A DNA stretch of 64,000 nt from Tannerella serpentiformis (GTDB lineage: Bacteria; Bacteroidota; Bacteroidia; Bacteroidales; Tannerellaceae), in contig NZ_CP028365.1 of NCBI RefSeq assembly GCF_003033925.1, positions 248,001-312,000 of the forward strand. The letters run 5' to 3'. The translations under genes were made by a program, and so were the position numbers. This document shows positions 35,998 through 44,985 of the stretch, piece by piece. Numbering within the stretch: the stretch's first letter is position 1; every line of letters begins with the position of its first letter. Below the pieces are notes generated by a model, which worked only from the letters and a program-made list of their open reading frames with translations, had not been told where the DNA came from and made no database searches.

Positions 35998-36549
35998 AGT
36001 GCACACCATAACGACGACGTCGTCAAAGCCTTCGGCAGTGCGGACCCATCCGGGGAGTGTGCCGCAGGACTGGAAGCCAGCCGCAGCGAAAAGTCGCAGG
36101 CTGGGCGTGTTGCGCGTGGACACGTGGGCGTAAAGCAGATGGAGGTGAAGGAAACGAAAGGCGTAGGCCGAAACGAGGCCGATGGCCTCCCGCCCGAAGC
36201 CCTGTCCACGACAAGAGGCGTCGATGAGCACCCCCAGGCCGGCACGCTGATGGTGCGGATCGAAGTCGTAAAGATCCACCGTGCCGATGGCTCGATCGGC
36301 CGACTTGTCGATGATCATCAGGCGGAGCTGACGCATGGCGTAAAGGTCGCTCGTCGAGGCGGAGGCGATGTATTCGCGCAGGGCGTAGCGGGAGTAGGGC
36401 GCGAGGGTGCAGCCCTGCTCCCACGTCGCGGGGTCGTTCTCCCACCCATAGAGCGCCTCCAAATCTTCCGGTTCGAGGGCGCGCAGGCGCACCCGACGGC
36501 CGTCGAGCCACGCCTCGGGGGGCGGCGTTATCGGGTGGGTGAGATCCAT
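35953..36549 (-). CDS. GNAT-family N-acetyltransferase whose end runs into array A7
   Basis: The 198 residues resemble SpeG/RimJ-type GNAT enzymes, with RLRALEPEDLEALYGWENDP at the start, the acetyl-CoA-binding RGQGFGREAI (about residue 116) and the C-terminal NTPSLRLFAAAGF. The family fold ends at about VVVMVCT. The last 13 residues (CDSAAPSSNFFASL) are encoded by repeat units of array A7, and the stop TGA exists only because the second-last core is mutated. The gene overlaps the glycosyltransferase gene by 22 bases and ends the lipid-type cluster. The substrate is unknown. Confidence 0.82.
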   Translation of the reverse strand: MDLTHPITPPPEAWLDGRRVRLRALEPEDLEALYGWENDPATWEQGCTLAPYSRYALREYIASASTSDLYAMRQLRLMIIDKSADRAIGTVDLYDFDPHHQRAGLGVLIDASCRGQGFGREAIGLVSAYAFRFLHLHLLYAHVSTRNTPSLRLFAAAGFQSCGTLPGWVRTAEGFDDVVVMVCTCDSAAPSSNFFASL

Positions 36550-37682
36550 CGATCCGTGTCGGGGTAAAACGTGTGGTAGGTCATCCGCTTATCCGGACAG
36601 CGGTCCATGAGGTGAATCATGCGATCAAAAGAGAGGTCGGGGTGGCAGAAGATGATGTCCGTACACCCGTCCAGCGGGGGGATGGCGCCTATCTCGTCCG
36701 CCGCCTCCCAAGCGATCGATGCGGCCTCGGGGAATCGCTCCAATACACGGCGGCGCACATCGGCGGCGTGCGCTTTGCTGCACACATACATGAGTTCCGG
36801 CCTGCGCCCGCCTCGGCGACGAGAGGGGCGCGTGCGTTTCCAGCCAAACAGTCCGGCGAGGGCTTTGCGCAAACAAACCGCAAGACGGATCAGGGCCCAG
36901 GCCGGTCCGCCGGCGTTCGGGTAATGCTTCCGATAGAAAATCAGCATGGCATTATAGAAGGCATTCAAATAGCGTCGGTCGGCGTAGTGGGTGCTTTCGC
37001 CCTTGTAATGGAGGATGCTGAAGGGGAGGTAATAGTTGGCATAACCGGCGGGGATCATGCGATAAGAGAGGTCGATGTCCTCGCCGTACATGAAGAATGC
37101 CTCGTCCAGCAGGCCGATGCGCCGGAGCGCCTCGTGGCGGAGGAACATGAAGGCACCGGAGAGCACCTGCACCTCGTGGACGGCGTCGTCCGACAGGTAT
37201 CGCAGGCTGTATGCGGCCAGGCGGGGCGAACGGGGGAAGAGGCGCGAGAGGCCGGAGAGTTTGCAAAAGGCCACCCACGGCGTGGGGAAGCTGCGCTTGC
37301 TTTCGGGGAGGAAAGCGCCGTGCCCGTTGATCATTTTCACACCGATCGCGCCCGCGTTCGTGTGGCTGTCCATGAAGTGGCACGCGCCGCGCAGCGCCTC
37401 GCTGGTCACGATCGTGTCGGGGTTCAGAAGCAGCACGTAGCGCCCTCGCGAGAGGCGGATCGCCTGATTGTTCGCCTTGGCAAAGCCCGGATTGTCTGCG
37501 TTTTCGATGAAGTGTACCTCGGGGAAAAGTGGGCTCAGATAGTCGACAGACCCGTCCGTAGAAGCGTTGTCCACCACCCACGTCTCCACCTCAATGCCTT
37601 GCGCGGCCTCACGGACGGAGCGCAGACATTGCTCGAGCAGGTACTTCACATTGTAATTGACGATAACGATGGAGAGCAGCAT
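36528..37682 (-). CDS. Family 2 glycosyltransferase
   Basis: The 384-residue protein starts with MLLSIVIVNYNVKYLLEQCLRSV and carries the GT2 landmarks VDNASTDGS, NPGFAKANNQAI, LLNPDT (the DxD-equivalent region) and FMYGEDIDLSYR (rhamnosyltransferase-like). The C-terminal 90 residues (after about 290) do not belong to the GT-A fold and contain CSKAHAADVRRRVLERFPE; I do not recognise them. The longer frame upstream to 37772 overlaps the acyltransferase gene and lacks similarity. The sugar and acceptor are unknown. Confidence 0.85.
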   Translation of the reverse strand: MLLSIVIVNYNVKYLLEQCLRSVREAAQGIEVETWVVDNASTDGSVDYLSPLFPEVHFIENADNPGFAKANNQAIRLSRGRYVLLLNPDTIVTSEALRGACHFMDSHTNAGAIGVKMINGHGAFLPESKRSFPTPWVAFCKLSGLSRLFPRSPRLAAYSLRYLSDDAVHEVQVLSGAFMFLRHEALRRIGLLDEAFFMYGEDIDLSYRMIPAGYANYYLPFSILHYKGESTHYADRRYLNAFYNAMLIFYRKHYPNAGGPAWALIRLAVCLRKALAGLFGWKRTRPSRRRGGRRPELMYVCSKAHAADVRRRVLERFPEAASIAWEAADEIGAIPPLDGCTDIIFCHPDLSFDRMIHLMDRCPDKRMTYHTFYPDTDRWISPTR

Positions 37683-37713
37683 GGCGGTGGGGGCAATCGG
37701 TTGGGCGGGGGGA

Positions 37714-38562
37714 TTAATCCTCCTTCGGCAGCGCGTACGTGCGGCGATAGAGGAAGTCGGCCAGAGCCACATCGTCCGTATAGCTACGGATCACGTCCGG
37801 GTCGATGGGGGTGCCAACGTAGACTTCGGCCGTATGCCCGCGCTTGTTGAAGGCCTCTGCCGCTACGCGCAGCGTGCGGATCTTCCAGCTGATCCAGCCC
37901 AGCCCGTAGAAGAACCGGGAGTTGCGGAAATCGAAGTAGACAGGATAGACGGGGACGCCGGCCTTGCGAATCAGGCGGATCACGCTGTGCGTCCACGGCC
38001 GATCGAGCACCTCGCCGCGTGCGTTACCGAACGACATGGCGCCGGCGGGGAAGAATCCAATCGGGTGACCGTTCCGCAACCCTTCGAGGGCGAGGCGTAC
38101 GCCGCCCACATTGGCGTGATGGGCCGTCGTTTGGTTGCCCGTCTTGGGCGTGACTGAGATGAAGTTGTCCGACATGGCCCAGATGCGCTCCAGCACGCCG
38201 TTAACCATGACGCGAAAGTCGGGTCGGCGGGAGGCAAAAAGGTCGATGAGGATGATGCCGTCGAGCGACCCAATGGGATGGTTCGAGACGGTGATGAAGG
38301 CGCCCGTGGGGAGGGTGTCGAGTCGCTCGGCGTGATGAATGTTGTAGCGCACGTCCATCATCGGGTCGGCCAGCATGGCGGAGGTGAAGGCGGCGCCACG
38401 CAGGTGGCAATGTCGGGTGTGGATGGCGTTGACCTTGTCGATGGCGAGCCATTTCATCAGCCGGCGAGCGATGGGGATGGCCCATCGGTGGCGGAAGATG
38501 GGCGCAGCGGCCTGCAGATCGGCCAGGCCGAAGACGGGCTTCACGTCGGTCTGCTCACTCAT
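37714..38562 (-). CDS. Lysophospholipid-type acyltransferase (PlsC-like)
   Basis: This 282-residue protein has the acyltransferase motif SNHPIGSLDG (about residue 90), a slightly longer form of HX4D, and the later FFPAGAMSFGN block that matches the FPEGT acyl-acceptor site. It belongs to the family of Bacteroidota hemolysin-like LPLATs. The ATG at 38562 (MSEQTDVKPV) overlaps the stop of the CDP-alcohol transferase gene by eight bases. The lipid acceptor is unknown. Confidence 0.85.
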   Translation of the reverse strand: MSEQTDVKPVFGLADLQAAAPIFRHRWAIPIARRLMKWLAIDKVNAIHTRHCHLRGAAFTSAMLADPMMDVRYNIHHAERLDTLPTGAFITVSNHPIGSLDGIILIDLFASRRPDFRVMVNGVLERIWAMSDNFISVTPKTGNQTTAHHANVGGVRLALEGLRNGHPIGFFPAGAMSFGNARGEVLDRPWTHSVIRLIRKAGVPVYPVYFDFRNSRFFYGLGWISWKIRTLRVAAEAFNKRGHTAEVYVGTPIDPDVIRSYTDDVALADFLYRRTYALPKED

Positions 38563-39481
38563 GCCGGCTGCGTTCGTCAAGGGTGATGATGTCACGACAA
38601 ATCTGCTCGTGCCGATGGACAGAGAGGAGCAGAATGGCGTTGAGCACAACGATCTCGTACACGAAATAGATCCACACGATGCCGCTCCAGCGTATGCTAA
38701 GGAGCATGACCAGAAAGAGAACGACGGTGCGACCGTTGAAGGTCATGAAGTCGATAAAGTGCGTCATCAGGTGGCGGCTGCGACTGCGGAAGGCTTGGCG
38801 AAGGGGCTCGGGGATGTCGTCGCCATAGCGTGCCTGAAGCGTGCGGAGCATGCGCTGCAGGGCGGGCGTCCAAAACTCTTGCACCCGGGTGTAGACCTCA
38901 TAGAGGGCGAAGAAGGCGCGGTTGGTGCGGCTCTTCATGGCGCGTTGCTGGGCCTTGACCTGATCGATGCTATGGAACTCGCGGCCTTTCTCTTTGCTGA
39001 CGAAGTAGAGGTGGAGCGTCTTGTAATAGTCCGTGATGCCGGCCTGAAGCAGATGCGAGAGACCGGAAGCGACGGCGGGCACGAAGAACCAACCGCTACC
39101 GTAGAGGTGCGTGAGGCGCAGGGCGAGGCCAACGTAAATGAGGGTGAACCAGATGTCGCCAGCCATGCCGTCGAGGATGCGACCGATCTCGGACTTGATG
39201 CCGGTCAAGCGGGCCAACTGGCCGTCGACACAGTCGAGGATGTTGGCCACGATGAGCAGCAGGATGCCCGCCACGGTGTACTCCGGGCGGCCGGTGAAGT
39301 AGAAGAGGTAGCCCGTGCCGGCACCGACGAAGATGGAGAGGATGGTGACCATGTTCGGCGTGACGCCGGTGTGCTGCAGCATGCGCGCCAGGCGATAGCC
39401 GATGGGGCGATAGAAATAGAGATCGATCAGGTTCTCGGTCTCGATGGATTTCAGGGACGCTTCGAATGACTTGTCGCTCAT
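38555..39481 (-). CDS. CDP-alcohol phosphatidyltransferase
   Basis: The 308-residue membrane protein shows the complete family signature DG-x2-AR-x8-G-x3-D-x3-D as DCVDGQLARLTGIKSEIGRILDGMAGD (about residues 83-109) and several helices (for example MVTILSIFVGAGTGYLFYF). The family transfers a phosphoalcohol from a CDP-linked donor. It is distinct from PssA at 26155 and is longer, with a charged cytoplasmic segment (about 165-240). The TagD-like gene upstream could supply its CDP-alcohol. Confidence 0.88.
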   Translation of the reverse strand: MSDKSFEASLKSIETENLIDLYFYRPIGYRLARMLQHTGVTPNMVTILSIFVGAGTGYLFYFTGRPEYTVAGILLLIVANILDCVDGQLARLTGIKSEIGRILDGMAGDIWFTLIYVGLALRLTHLYGSGWFFVPAVASGLSHLLQAGITDYYKTLHLYFVSKEKGREFHSIDQVKAQQRAMKSRTNRAFFALYEVYTRVQEFWTPALQRMLRTLQARYGDDIPEPLRQAFRSRSRHLMTHFIDFMTFNGRTVVLFLVMLLSIRWSGIVWIYFVYEIVVLNAILLLSVHRHEQICRDIITLDERSRHE

Positions 39482-39484
39482 GGT

Positions 39485-40213
39485 TCACCGATAGCAATAT
39501 CCGCCGTCCGCCACGACCACTGCGCCGTTCATATAACTGTTCTCGACCAACATCCGGTAGACCTCGGCTACTTCCTCGGGGCTACAGAAGCGGCCGAGGG
39601 CGATCTTCCCTTCGATGTTGCGACGCACCTCGGCGGGCTTGGTGCGGTGCCAATCGGTGTCGACGAAGCCCGGTGCGACGGCATTCACGCGGACGCCGTA
39701 GGGGGCAAGAAACTTGACGAGGTTCTTGGCCAGGGCATGTACGGCCGACTTGGTGACGCCGTACGAGAGCGACATGCCGTGCGGCTCGACGGCCATCAGC
39801 GATCCGGTGAAGACGACGCCTGCACCGCGCCGTATGCGCTTCACAAGTCGCTGGAGGAGGAAGACGGGGAAGTGTACGTTGGCGAAGAACTGCCGCTCCC
39901 ACTCGGCCAGCTCCAGCTCCTCGAACGAAGCGCGATAGGTGGTGCCGGCGTTCAGGACGACGGCGTCAAGCGTGGCGTCTGAGGCCTCGAAATGGCTGGC
40001 GACACGCGCAATGGAGGCGGGGTCGGTAATGTCAGCCTGGAGCAGGTCGACCCGAACGGCCGACGCCGTGCGGATCGCTTCCGCGGCCTCCTCGGCGGCC
40101 ACGGTGTCGGCGCCGTAGGTCAGCGTCAGGTCGTAGCCAGCGCGGGCCAGCACGTCGGCTACGGCACGACCGATGCCCTTCGTACCGCCCGTGATCAATG
40201 CTTGTTTAGTCAT
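39485..40213 (-). CDS. SDR-family NAD(P)-dependent oxidoreductase (FabG-like)
   Basis: The 242 residues have the cofactor motif TGGTKGIG (about 8-15), NAG in DAVVLNAGTTY, a catalytic serine in FTGSLMAVEP and the catalytic YGVTK. The length and pattern resemble 3-oxoacyl-ACP reductases, but the cluster context leaves other ketone substrates open. The ATG at 40213 (MTKQALITGG) starts the Rossmann fold directly; it lies 20 bp after the TagD-like gene and three bases before the next. Confidence 0.85.
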   Translation of the reverse strand: MTKQALITGGTKGIGRAVADVLARAGYDLTLTYGADTVAAEEAAEAIRTASAVRVDLLQADITDPASIARVASHFEASDATLDAVVLNAGTTYRASFEELELAEWERQFFANVHFPVFLLQRLVKRIRRGAGVVFTGSLMAVEPHGMSLSYGVTKSAVHALAKNLVKFLAPYGVRVNAVAPGFVDTDWHRTKPAEVRRNIEGKIALGRFCSPEEVAEVYRMLVENSYMNGAVVVADGGYCYR

Positions 40214-40232
40214 ATCTCTCTGGGGTGCGGCG

Positions 40233-40733
40233 TTAGGATGGTTGGCCGGACGTCGGCTCGTCGTCAAGACCGATCTTCATGCCCTTCACCGACTCGGGCT
40301 TGGCCTGTCGCTCCTGCTGCAGGTGTTTCTCGTAAGAGTCGTGGATGGTCTTACGGAGCGAGGAGGAGGAGACGCCTGTGCCGTAAGGGAAGTAGAAGAC
40401 TTGCACGTCGAGCTCGCGCAGGTAGTCGTATTTTCCATACCAGTCGTCGCCCACCACGAAGGCATCGATGTTGAGCTTCTTAACGATCTCGGTATGGTCG
40501 AGCGTATGTTGGGGGATGACGATGTCGGGCGTCTTGAGGGCTTCGAGGATCTGCATCCGCTCGTTGAAGGGGATGATGGGGGGCGCCTTGTACGACGATA
40601 CGAGTTCGTCCGTGCTCACGCCGACAATCAGAATGTCGCCCAAGCTGCGGGCGTAATTGATCATCCGAAGATGATTGTAGTGGAACATGTCGAATGTCCC
40701 TGAGGTGTAAACCACCGTTTTATTCTTGAACAT
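40233..40733 (-). CDS. TagD-like cytidylyltransferase
   Basis: The 166-residue protein has the nucleotidyltransferase motif HYNH in GTFDMFHYNHLRMI (a HxxH form of HxGH) and GVSSSSLRKTI near residue 120, in the place of the RTxGISTT signature of glycerol-3-phosphate cytidylyltransferases. It should form a CDP-linked small alcohol. The variant signature means glycerol phosphate is only one candidate. A -7 box lies about 46 bp upstream; the gene heads the six-gene cluster running to 35953. Confidence 0.87.
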   Translation of the reverse strand: MFKNKTVVYTSGTFDMFHYNHLRMINYARSLGDILIVGVSTDELVSSYKAPPIIPFNERMQILEALKTPDIVIPQHTLDHTEIVKKLNIDAFVVGDDWYGKYDYLRELDVQVFYFPYGTGVSSSSLRKTIHDSYEKHLQQERQAKPESVKGMKIGLDDEPTSGQPS

Positions 40734-40778
40734 AGGATGCCGTTTTGAATTTTCTGATACCTATTTTTACACGGCGGG

Positions 40779-40786
40779 CAAAGGTA
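40779..40786 (-). promoter_or_regulatory. -7 box (TACCTTTG) for the lipid-type cluster
   Basis: A minus-strand TAnnTTTG match lies between array A8 and the TagD-like gene, so A8 lies upstream of the cluster promoter. Confidence 0.72.
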
Positions 40787-40818
40787 GAAGCTGTTTCGAT
40801 CTTACCAATTTCAGGAGG

Positions 40819-41165
40819 ACGGGGACTTTCCAGACGGGTACACCCCTATCCCCTCAGGGGATGGGAGCTTTCCAGACGGGTACACCCCTATCCCCTCAGG
40901 GGACGGGGACTTTCCGGACAGGTACGCCCCTATCCCCTCAGGGGACGGGGACTTTCCAGACGGGTACGCCCTTATCCCCTCAGGGGACGGGGACTTTCCA
41001 GGCGGGTACACCCCTATCCCCTCAGGGGACGGGGACTTTCCAGGCGAGTACACCCCTATCCCCTCAGGGGACGGGGACTTTCCAGAAGGGTACGCCCCTA
41101 TCCCCTCAGGGGACGGGGACTTTCCAGGCGGGTACGCCCCTATCCCCTGGAGGGGACGGGGACTG
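40819..41165. repeat. Array A8: 8 units of 42 bp, core TCCCCTcAGGGGA
   Basis: The perfect dyad TCCCCTcAGGGGA starts every 42 bp at 40849, 40891, 40933, 40975, 41017, 41059 and 41101. The eighth, at 41143, is TCCCCTggAGGGGA, a dyad with a two-base centre. The scaffold is CGGGGACTTTCCAGACGGG followed by TACACCCCTA, weakly like ACTTTTTGGCG. The array starts ten bases from the pdxA stop codon. Confidence 0.93.
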
Positions 41166-41174
41166 GCAGGGGCG

Positions 41175-42296
41175 CTACAGCTCGGGTTCTTCCACCTCTT
41201 GGGTGAGGTCGAGCTTCACGTTGTCCTTCCCGACCTTGTCGACAAACTCCTTACGCAGGGGATGCAGGGTAGCCTGGCGATAGGCCTCGCGGTTGCGATA
41301 GATGTCGATCGAGGCGTAGATGGCCTGTCGGAACGAGGCTTCCGAGGCCCGATTGCGTCCAGCGATGTCGTAGGCCGTACCGTGGTCGGGCGAGGTGCGG
41401 ACAATAGGCAGTCCGGCGGTGAAGTTCACGCCCTCGTCCATCACCAAGGCCTTGAACGGCGCCAGCCCCTGATCGTGATACATGGCCAGCACCCCGTCGA
41501 AGAGTTGGAAAGTGCTCGATCCAAAGAAACCATCCGAGGCGTAGGGGCCGAACGACAACACGCCTTTCTTCTTGGCCTCGGCCATCGCAGGACGAATCAC
41601 GGTCTCCTCCTCCTCGCCCAACAGTCCGGCGTCGCCGGCGTGGGGATTGAGCGAGAGCACAGCAATGCGTGGGCGGACGATGCCAAAGTCCTCCTTGAGC
41701 GACGTGTTGAAGAGGATCAGCTTATCCGTAATGGCCTCCGGCGTGAGGTGGGAGGCGACGCTGGCCAGCGGCACATGACCCGTCACTAAGGCCACGCGCA
41801 GCCTGTCGCTCGTGAGAATCATCAGCGAACGGTAGACGCCATTCTCCCCGAAACAGGCCTCGAGATATTCCGTATGACCGGGGAAGTGGAAGCCGTCGTG
41901 CTGGATGTTGTGCTTGTTGATGGGCGCCGTGACGAGCGTGTCGATGACGCCCCGCTTGAGGTCGGCCACGGCTGCCTCGAGCGACGCGAAGGCGGCCATG
42001 CCACCCTCCGCGGTCGACTCGCCCGGTGCAATGGGACAGTCGGCCGCCACGCAATTGATGAGGTTCACACGGCCCTCTTCCGCCTCCTCGGCGCGGGCGA
42101 TGACGTTCGGAATCACCGGTTCGGTGATGTCCGTCAGCGTATCCCGATAATACTGCAACGCCTTGAGTGAGCCATAGATGACCGGCGTGCAGATGTCCGT
42201 CATCATCTCTTCTGCGAACGTTTTCAGGATCACCTCGTATCCCACCCCGTTCATATCTCCTTGCGTGATACCCACGCGAATCAATCTTTCTTCCAT
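41175..42296 (-). CDS. pdxA: 4-hydroxythreonine-4-phosphate dehydrogenase
   Basis: PdxA oxidises 4-phosphohydroxy-L-threonine in vitamin B6 synthesis. The 373 residues contain VGITQGDMNGVGYEVI, the metal-binding histidine blocks HTEYL, LNPHAGDAGLLGEEE and YHDQGLAPFKAL, and SPDHGTAYDIAGRN. The start at 42296 (MEERLIRVG) fits the family; seven further open codons are ignored. The C-terminal VEEPEL lies right at the border of array A8, but the coding sequence is intact. Confidence 0.95.
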   Translation of the reverse strand: MEERLIRVGITQGDMNGVGYEVILKTFAEEMMTDICTPVIYGSLKALQYYRDTLTDITEPVIPNVIARAEEAEEGRVNLINCVAADCPIAPGESTAEGGMAAFASLEAAVADLKRGVIDTLVTAPINKHNIQHDGFHFPGHTEYLEACFGENGVYRSLMILTSDRLRVALVTGHVPLASVASHLTPEAITDKLILFNTSLKEDFGIVRPRIAVLSLNPHAGDAGLLGEEEETVIRPAMAEAKKKGVLSFGPYASDGFFGSSTFQLFDGVLAMYHDQGLAPFKALVMDEGVNFTAGLPIVRTSPDHGTAYDIAGRNRASEASFRQAIYASIDIYRNREAYRQATLHPLRKEFVDKVGKDNVKLDLTQEVEEPEL

Positions 42297-42397
42297 GCTG
42301 TCTCTGTAAGCTATCAAGTGAAAAGTGAAAAACGAAAAGCTAAGAACCCTGCCGATAAGTGCGGCGATGAGGCTCTTAGCTTTTTCGATTTTCGTTG

Positions 42398-43435
42398 TTA
42401 GTTCTTCTGTCCGTTCATCTCTTCCACGCCGTCCAGCGGCTTATCGAACTCGCCGGGCAGGCGCAGCGTGTGCAACCCCGCTTCGAGGCGACGGATGTAG
42501 TTGCGCTTGTCCGTCTCGGGGGCGTAGACAAAGCCTTCGGCTACGACCACGCGGTGGTTCGCCTCGTCCAGCCGGGCGAAGCTGACGAAGGGTCCGCCCA
42601 TCATGTCGCCCTCCATCTTCCACAGTCCGCGCAATACGCCACAATACTTGCCCTGAAGCGTCCGCGGCGTGTAGGTGAGGCCGATGGGCTGCGTCGTCAT
42701 GTGCGAGTTCGGGTAGGCTCCGGGGATGTTCGCGCCTAGGATGGAGTCACGCATGTGCTGCATGTATTCCAGCGTGAAGGTCTTCTCGTCGGTGTAGGGA
42801 AAGGTGTAAACCACCACGTCCATGCGACCCGTGTTGGCGTTGTTCGAGGCCCAGAAGAAGTTTGTGGTGTCCTTAAACGAGGTGATGTCCGATGGCACAT
42901 TGAGCATCACGCCGAACTTCGACTTTACCGAGTCCATCACCAGCGAGCTGTACGTCTCCTGCATCACCTGCGCCATGCGCATCATCTCCAGCCGCGTGAA
43001 ATAGTCCGTCAGCGCGCCGCGATGGTCGGCCAGATAGGTGAGCACCGACGCCTCGTCCGGCGACGAGATGTAGACCACCACCTGCCCCGTCGCCCAGCGA
43101 TCCTTCTCCGCCCGAACGGACAGCTTCGTGTAGCGCTCGGCGTCGACCGTGAGGATGATGATGTTGCGCACATAGGTTGTCAGCCCGTTGAAATCGTCCG
43201 GCGTGACAAACGTCACACGCATCGACGGCTCGGCTTGAGGCAGCCCGCTGATAGGCCGCTGCAACTCGGCGCGCAGGCTCACGCCCACCGTGTCGTCCCA
43301 GAGGGCGCGCGTCGTCACCACCTCCACCTCGTACGGCATGCCGGTGGCCGAAATGATCGACGGCGACGTGTGGCATGCGCTCCATAACAGGGCCACAAGG
43401 CCCATGATCATCGTCAAGAAAAAGGTCCTTTTCAT
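42398..43435 (-). CDS. DUF4837 lipoprotein
   Basis: The 345-residue protein has a lipoprotein signal (lipobox LLWSAC, cysteine at about 21). Recognisable DUF4837 blocks are GMPYEVEVV and ALWDDTVGVSLRAELQRPISGLPQAEPSMRV, and later NIPGAYPNSHMTTQ. The family is restricted to Bacteroidota and its role is unknown. A perfect -7 box lies 56 bp upstream and the gene ends about 100 bp before pdxA. Confidence 0.85.
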   Translation of the reverse strand: MKRTFFLTMIMGLVALLWSACHTSPSIISATGMPYEVEVVTTRALWDDTVGVSLRAELQRPISGLPQAEPSMRVTFVTPDDFNGLTTYVRNIIILTVDAERYTKLSVRAEKDRWATGQVVVYISSPDEASVLTYLADHRGALTDYFTRLEMMRMAQVMQETYSSLVMDSVKSKFGVMLNVPSDITSFKDTTNFFWASNNANTGRMDVVVYTFPYTDEKTFTLEYMQHMRDSILGANIPGAYPNSHMTTQPIGLTYTPRTLQGKYCGVLRGLWKMEGDMMGGPFVSFARLDEANHRVVVAEGFVYAPETDKRNYIRRLEAGLHTLRLPGEFDKPLDGVEEMNGQKN

Positions 43436-43490
43436 ATTGTCTTCTCTCTCTGTTTAGTTGTCCTATATATAAATGTATATGTGTACGGCC

Positions 43491-43498
43491 CAAAAGTA
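43491..43498 (-). promoter_or_regulatory. -7 box (TACTTTTG) for the DUF4837 gene
   Basis: The box lies between the rlmN stop and the DUF4837 start, so this lipoprotein has its own promoter. Confidence 0.72.
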
Positions 43499-43507
43499 GC
43501 GTGCGCC

Positions 43508-44542
43508 CTAATGTCTCTTCTCTAAAAGTCGCTTGGTCGAGAGCATGCCGCACGCGGCCTGAATGTCCTCCCCGCGCGAAGTGCGAATCGTGCAGACTAC
43601 GCCCCGCGCATTCAGCGCGTCGCGAAACCAGATCATCTTCTCCGCCGAGCAACTCCGTAGCGCCACGCCCGGGATGGCATGAAAGCGGATCAGATTCACC
43701 CGGCAGGGCAGCCCCCGAAGCAGCGCCGAGAGCGCCTTCACGTGGCGCATCGTGTCGTTTACGCCGTCGAAGAGGATGTACTCGAACGACACCCGCCGGC
43801 GGTGCGCAAAGTCGTACTCCTTGAGCAGCGCCACCACCTCCTCGACCGGGCAGGCTCGCTCGGCCGGCATCAGTCGGGCGCGCTCCTCGGCGAAGGGCGA
43901 ATGCAGGCTCACGGCCAGATGACACTCACTCTCGGCCAGAAACCGCCTGAGCGGCGCCGCCACGCCGACGGTCGAGACCGTGATCCGCCGCGGGCTCCAC
44001 CCGACTCCGTAGCTCGAGGTGAGGATCTCTAGCGCCTTCAGCACCTCATCCACGTTGTCTAACGGCTCCCCCATGCCCATGAAAACGAGGTTGGTCAGTT
44101 GTGTCGCCTCGGGCAGCCGGAGGATCTGGTTCATGATCTCGCCCGCCGTCAGGTTCGCCCCCAGTCCCTGCCGCCCCGTCATGCAGAAGTGGCACGCCAT
44201 GCGGCATCCCACCTGCGACGAGACGCAGAGCGTGTCTCGCTCCTCGGCCGGGATATAGACCGCCTCCACGAAACGCCCCGCGGCGGCTTCGAAGAGGTAC
44301 TTCACCGTCCCGTCCTTCGACTGCGCCGCCTCCGCCGGCTCACGTGCGCCCACGGTGTAGCCCGCGGCCAGCACTTCCCGCTTCCGCAGCGCGATGTTGG
44401 TCATTTCCGCCACCTCCGACACGCGTTTCTTGTACAGCCAATCGGCCATCTGACTCGCCGCGTAGGCCGGCAGACCCACCTCCGCGGCCACTGTGCGCAA
44501 CTCCGCGATGGTCATCCCCAGCAAACTCGTTTTCTGCTCCAT
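43508..44542 (-). CDS. rlmN: 23S rRNA (A2503-C2)/tRNA (A37-C2) methyltransferase RlmN
   Basis: RlmN is a radical-SAM methyltransferase acting on A2503 of 23S rRNA. The 344 residues include the cluster-binding CRMACHFC (CX3CX2C), GMGEPLDN, STVG in RITVSTVG and the C-terminal catalytic cysteine in GEDIQAACGML. The start at 44542 (MEQKTSLLG) is chosen; the frame is open five codons further and another ATG lies nine codons downstream. Confidence 0.93.
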   Translation of the reverse strand: MEQKTSLLGMTIAELRTVAAEVGLPAYAASQMADWLYKKRVSEVAEMTNIALRKREVLAAGYTVGAREPAEAAQSKDGTVKYLFEAAAGRFVEAVYIPAEERDTLCVSSQVGCRMACHFCMTGRQGLGANLTAGEIMNQILRLPEATQLTNLVFMGMGEPLDNVDEVLKALEILTSSYGVGWSPRRITVSTVGVAAPLRRFLAESECHLAVSLHSPFAEERARLMPAERACPVEEVVALLKEYDFAHRRRVSFEYILFDGVNDTMRHVKALSALLRGLPCRVNLIRFHAIPGVALRSCSAEKMIWFRDALNARGVVCTIRTSRGEDIQAACGMLSTKRLLEKRH

Positions 44543-44659
44543 TTTCCCTTTTGTCATCGATAAAAACGGCCCAAAAGTCCGTCATTTTTCCCTTTCCGCA
44601 CCGCTCTTCGGCCCATGCGGCGGCATTTGCGGGAGTACCCGCTGGGGCCGCGTCATTTG

Positions 44660-44978
44660 CCGGGAACCCCACGCAGCCTGCGCAAACGCCAAAGCAAATG
44701 CCGCAGAACTCACGCAGGCTGCGCAAACGCCAAAGCAATTGCCGCAGGACTTGCGCAGGCTGCGCAAACGCCAAGGCAAATGCCGCGAGACTCGCGCAGG
44801 CTGCGCAAACGTCAAGGCAAATGCCGCAGGACTTGCGCAGGCTGCGCAAACGTCAAAGCAAATGCCGCAGAACTCGCGCAGCCCGCGCAAACGCCAAGGC
44901 AAATGCCGCGGGACTTGCGCAGGCTGCGCAAACGCCAAAGCAAATGCCGCCGGAACCTCAAGCAGGCTGCGCGATTAA
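44660..44978. repeat. Array A9: 7-8 units of 41 bp, core TTGCGCAggcTGCGCAA
   Basis: Cores start near 44672, 44713, 44754, 44795, 44836, 44877, 44918 and 44960. The typical core TTGCGCAggcTGCGCAA is a perfect 7+3+7 dyad; terminal units are degenerate. Read on the minus strand the unit is TTTGGCGTTTGCG ... GCAAGTC, the same frame that surrounds the different core in array A10. All plus-strand frames are open across the array without a credible gene. Confidence 0.9.
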
Positions 44979-44985
44979 ACCCGTA

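Noticed and set aside
36573-37850. 425-codon plus-strand frame opposite the glycosyltransferase
   Set aside because: It is an antisense shadow; the GT2 motifs are on the minus strand.
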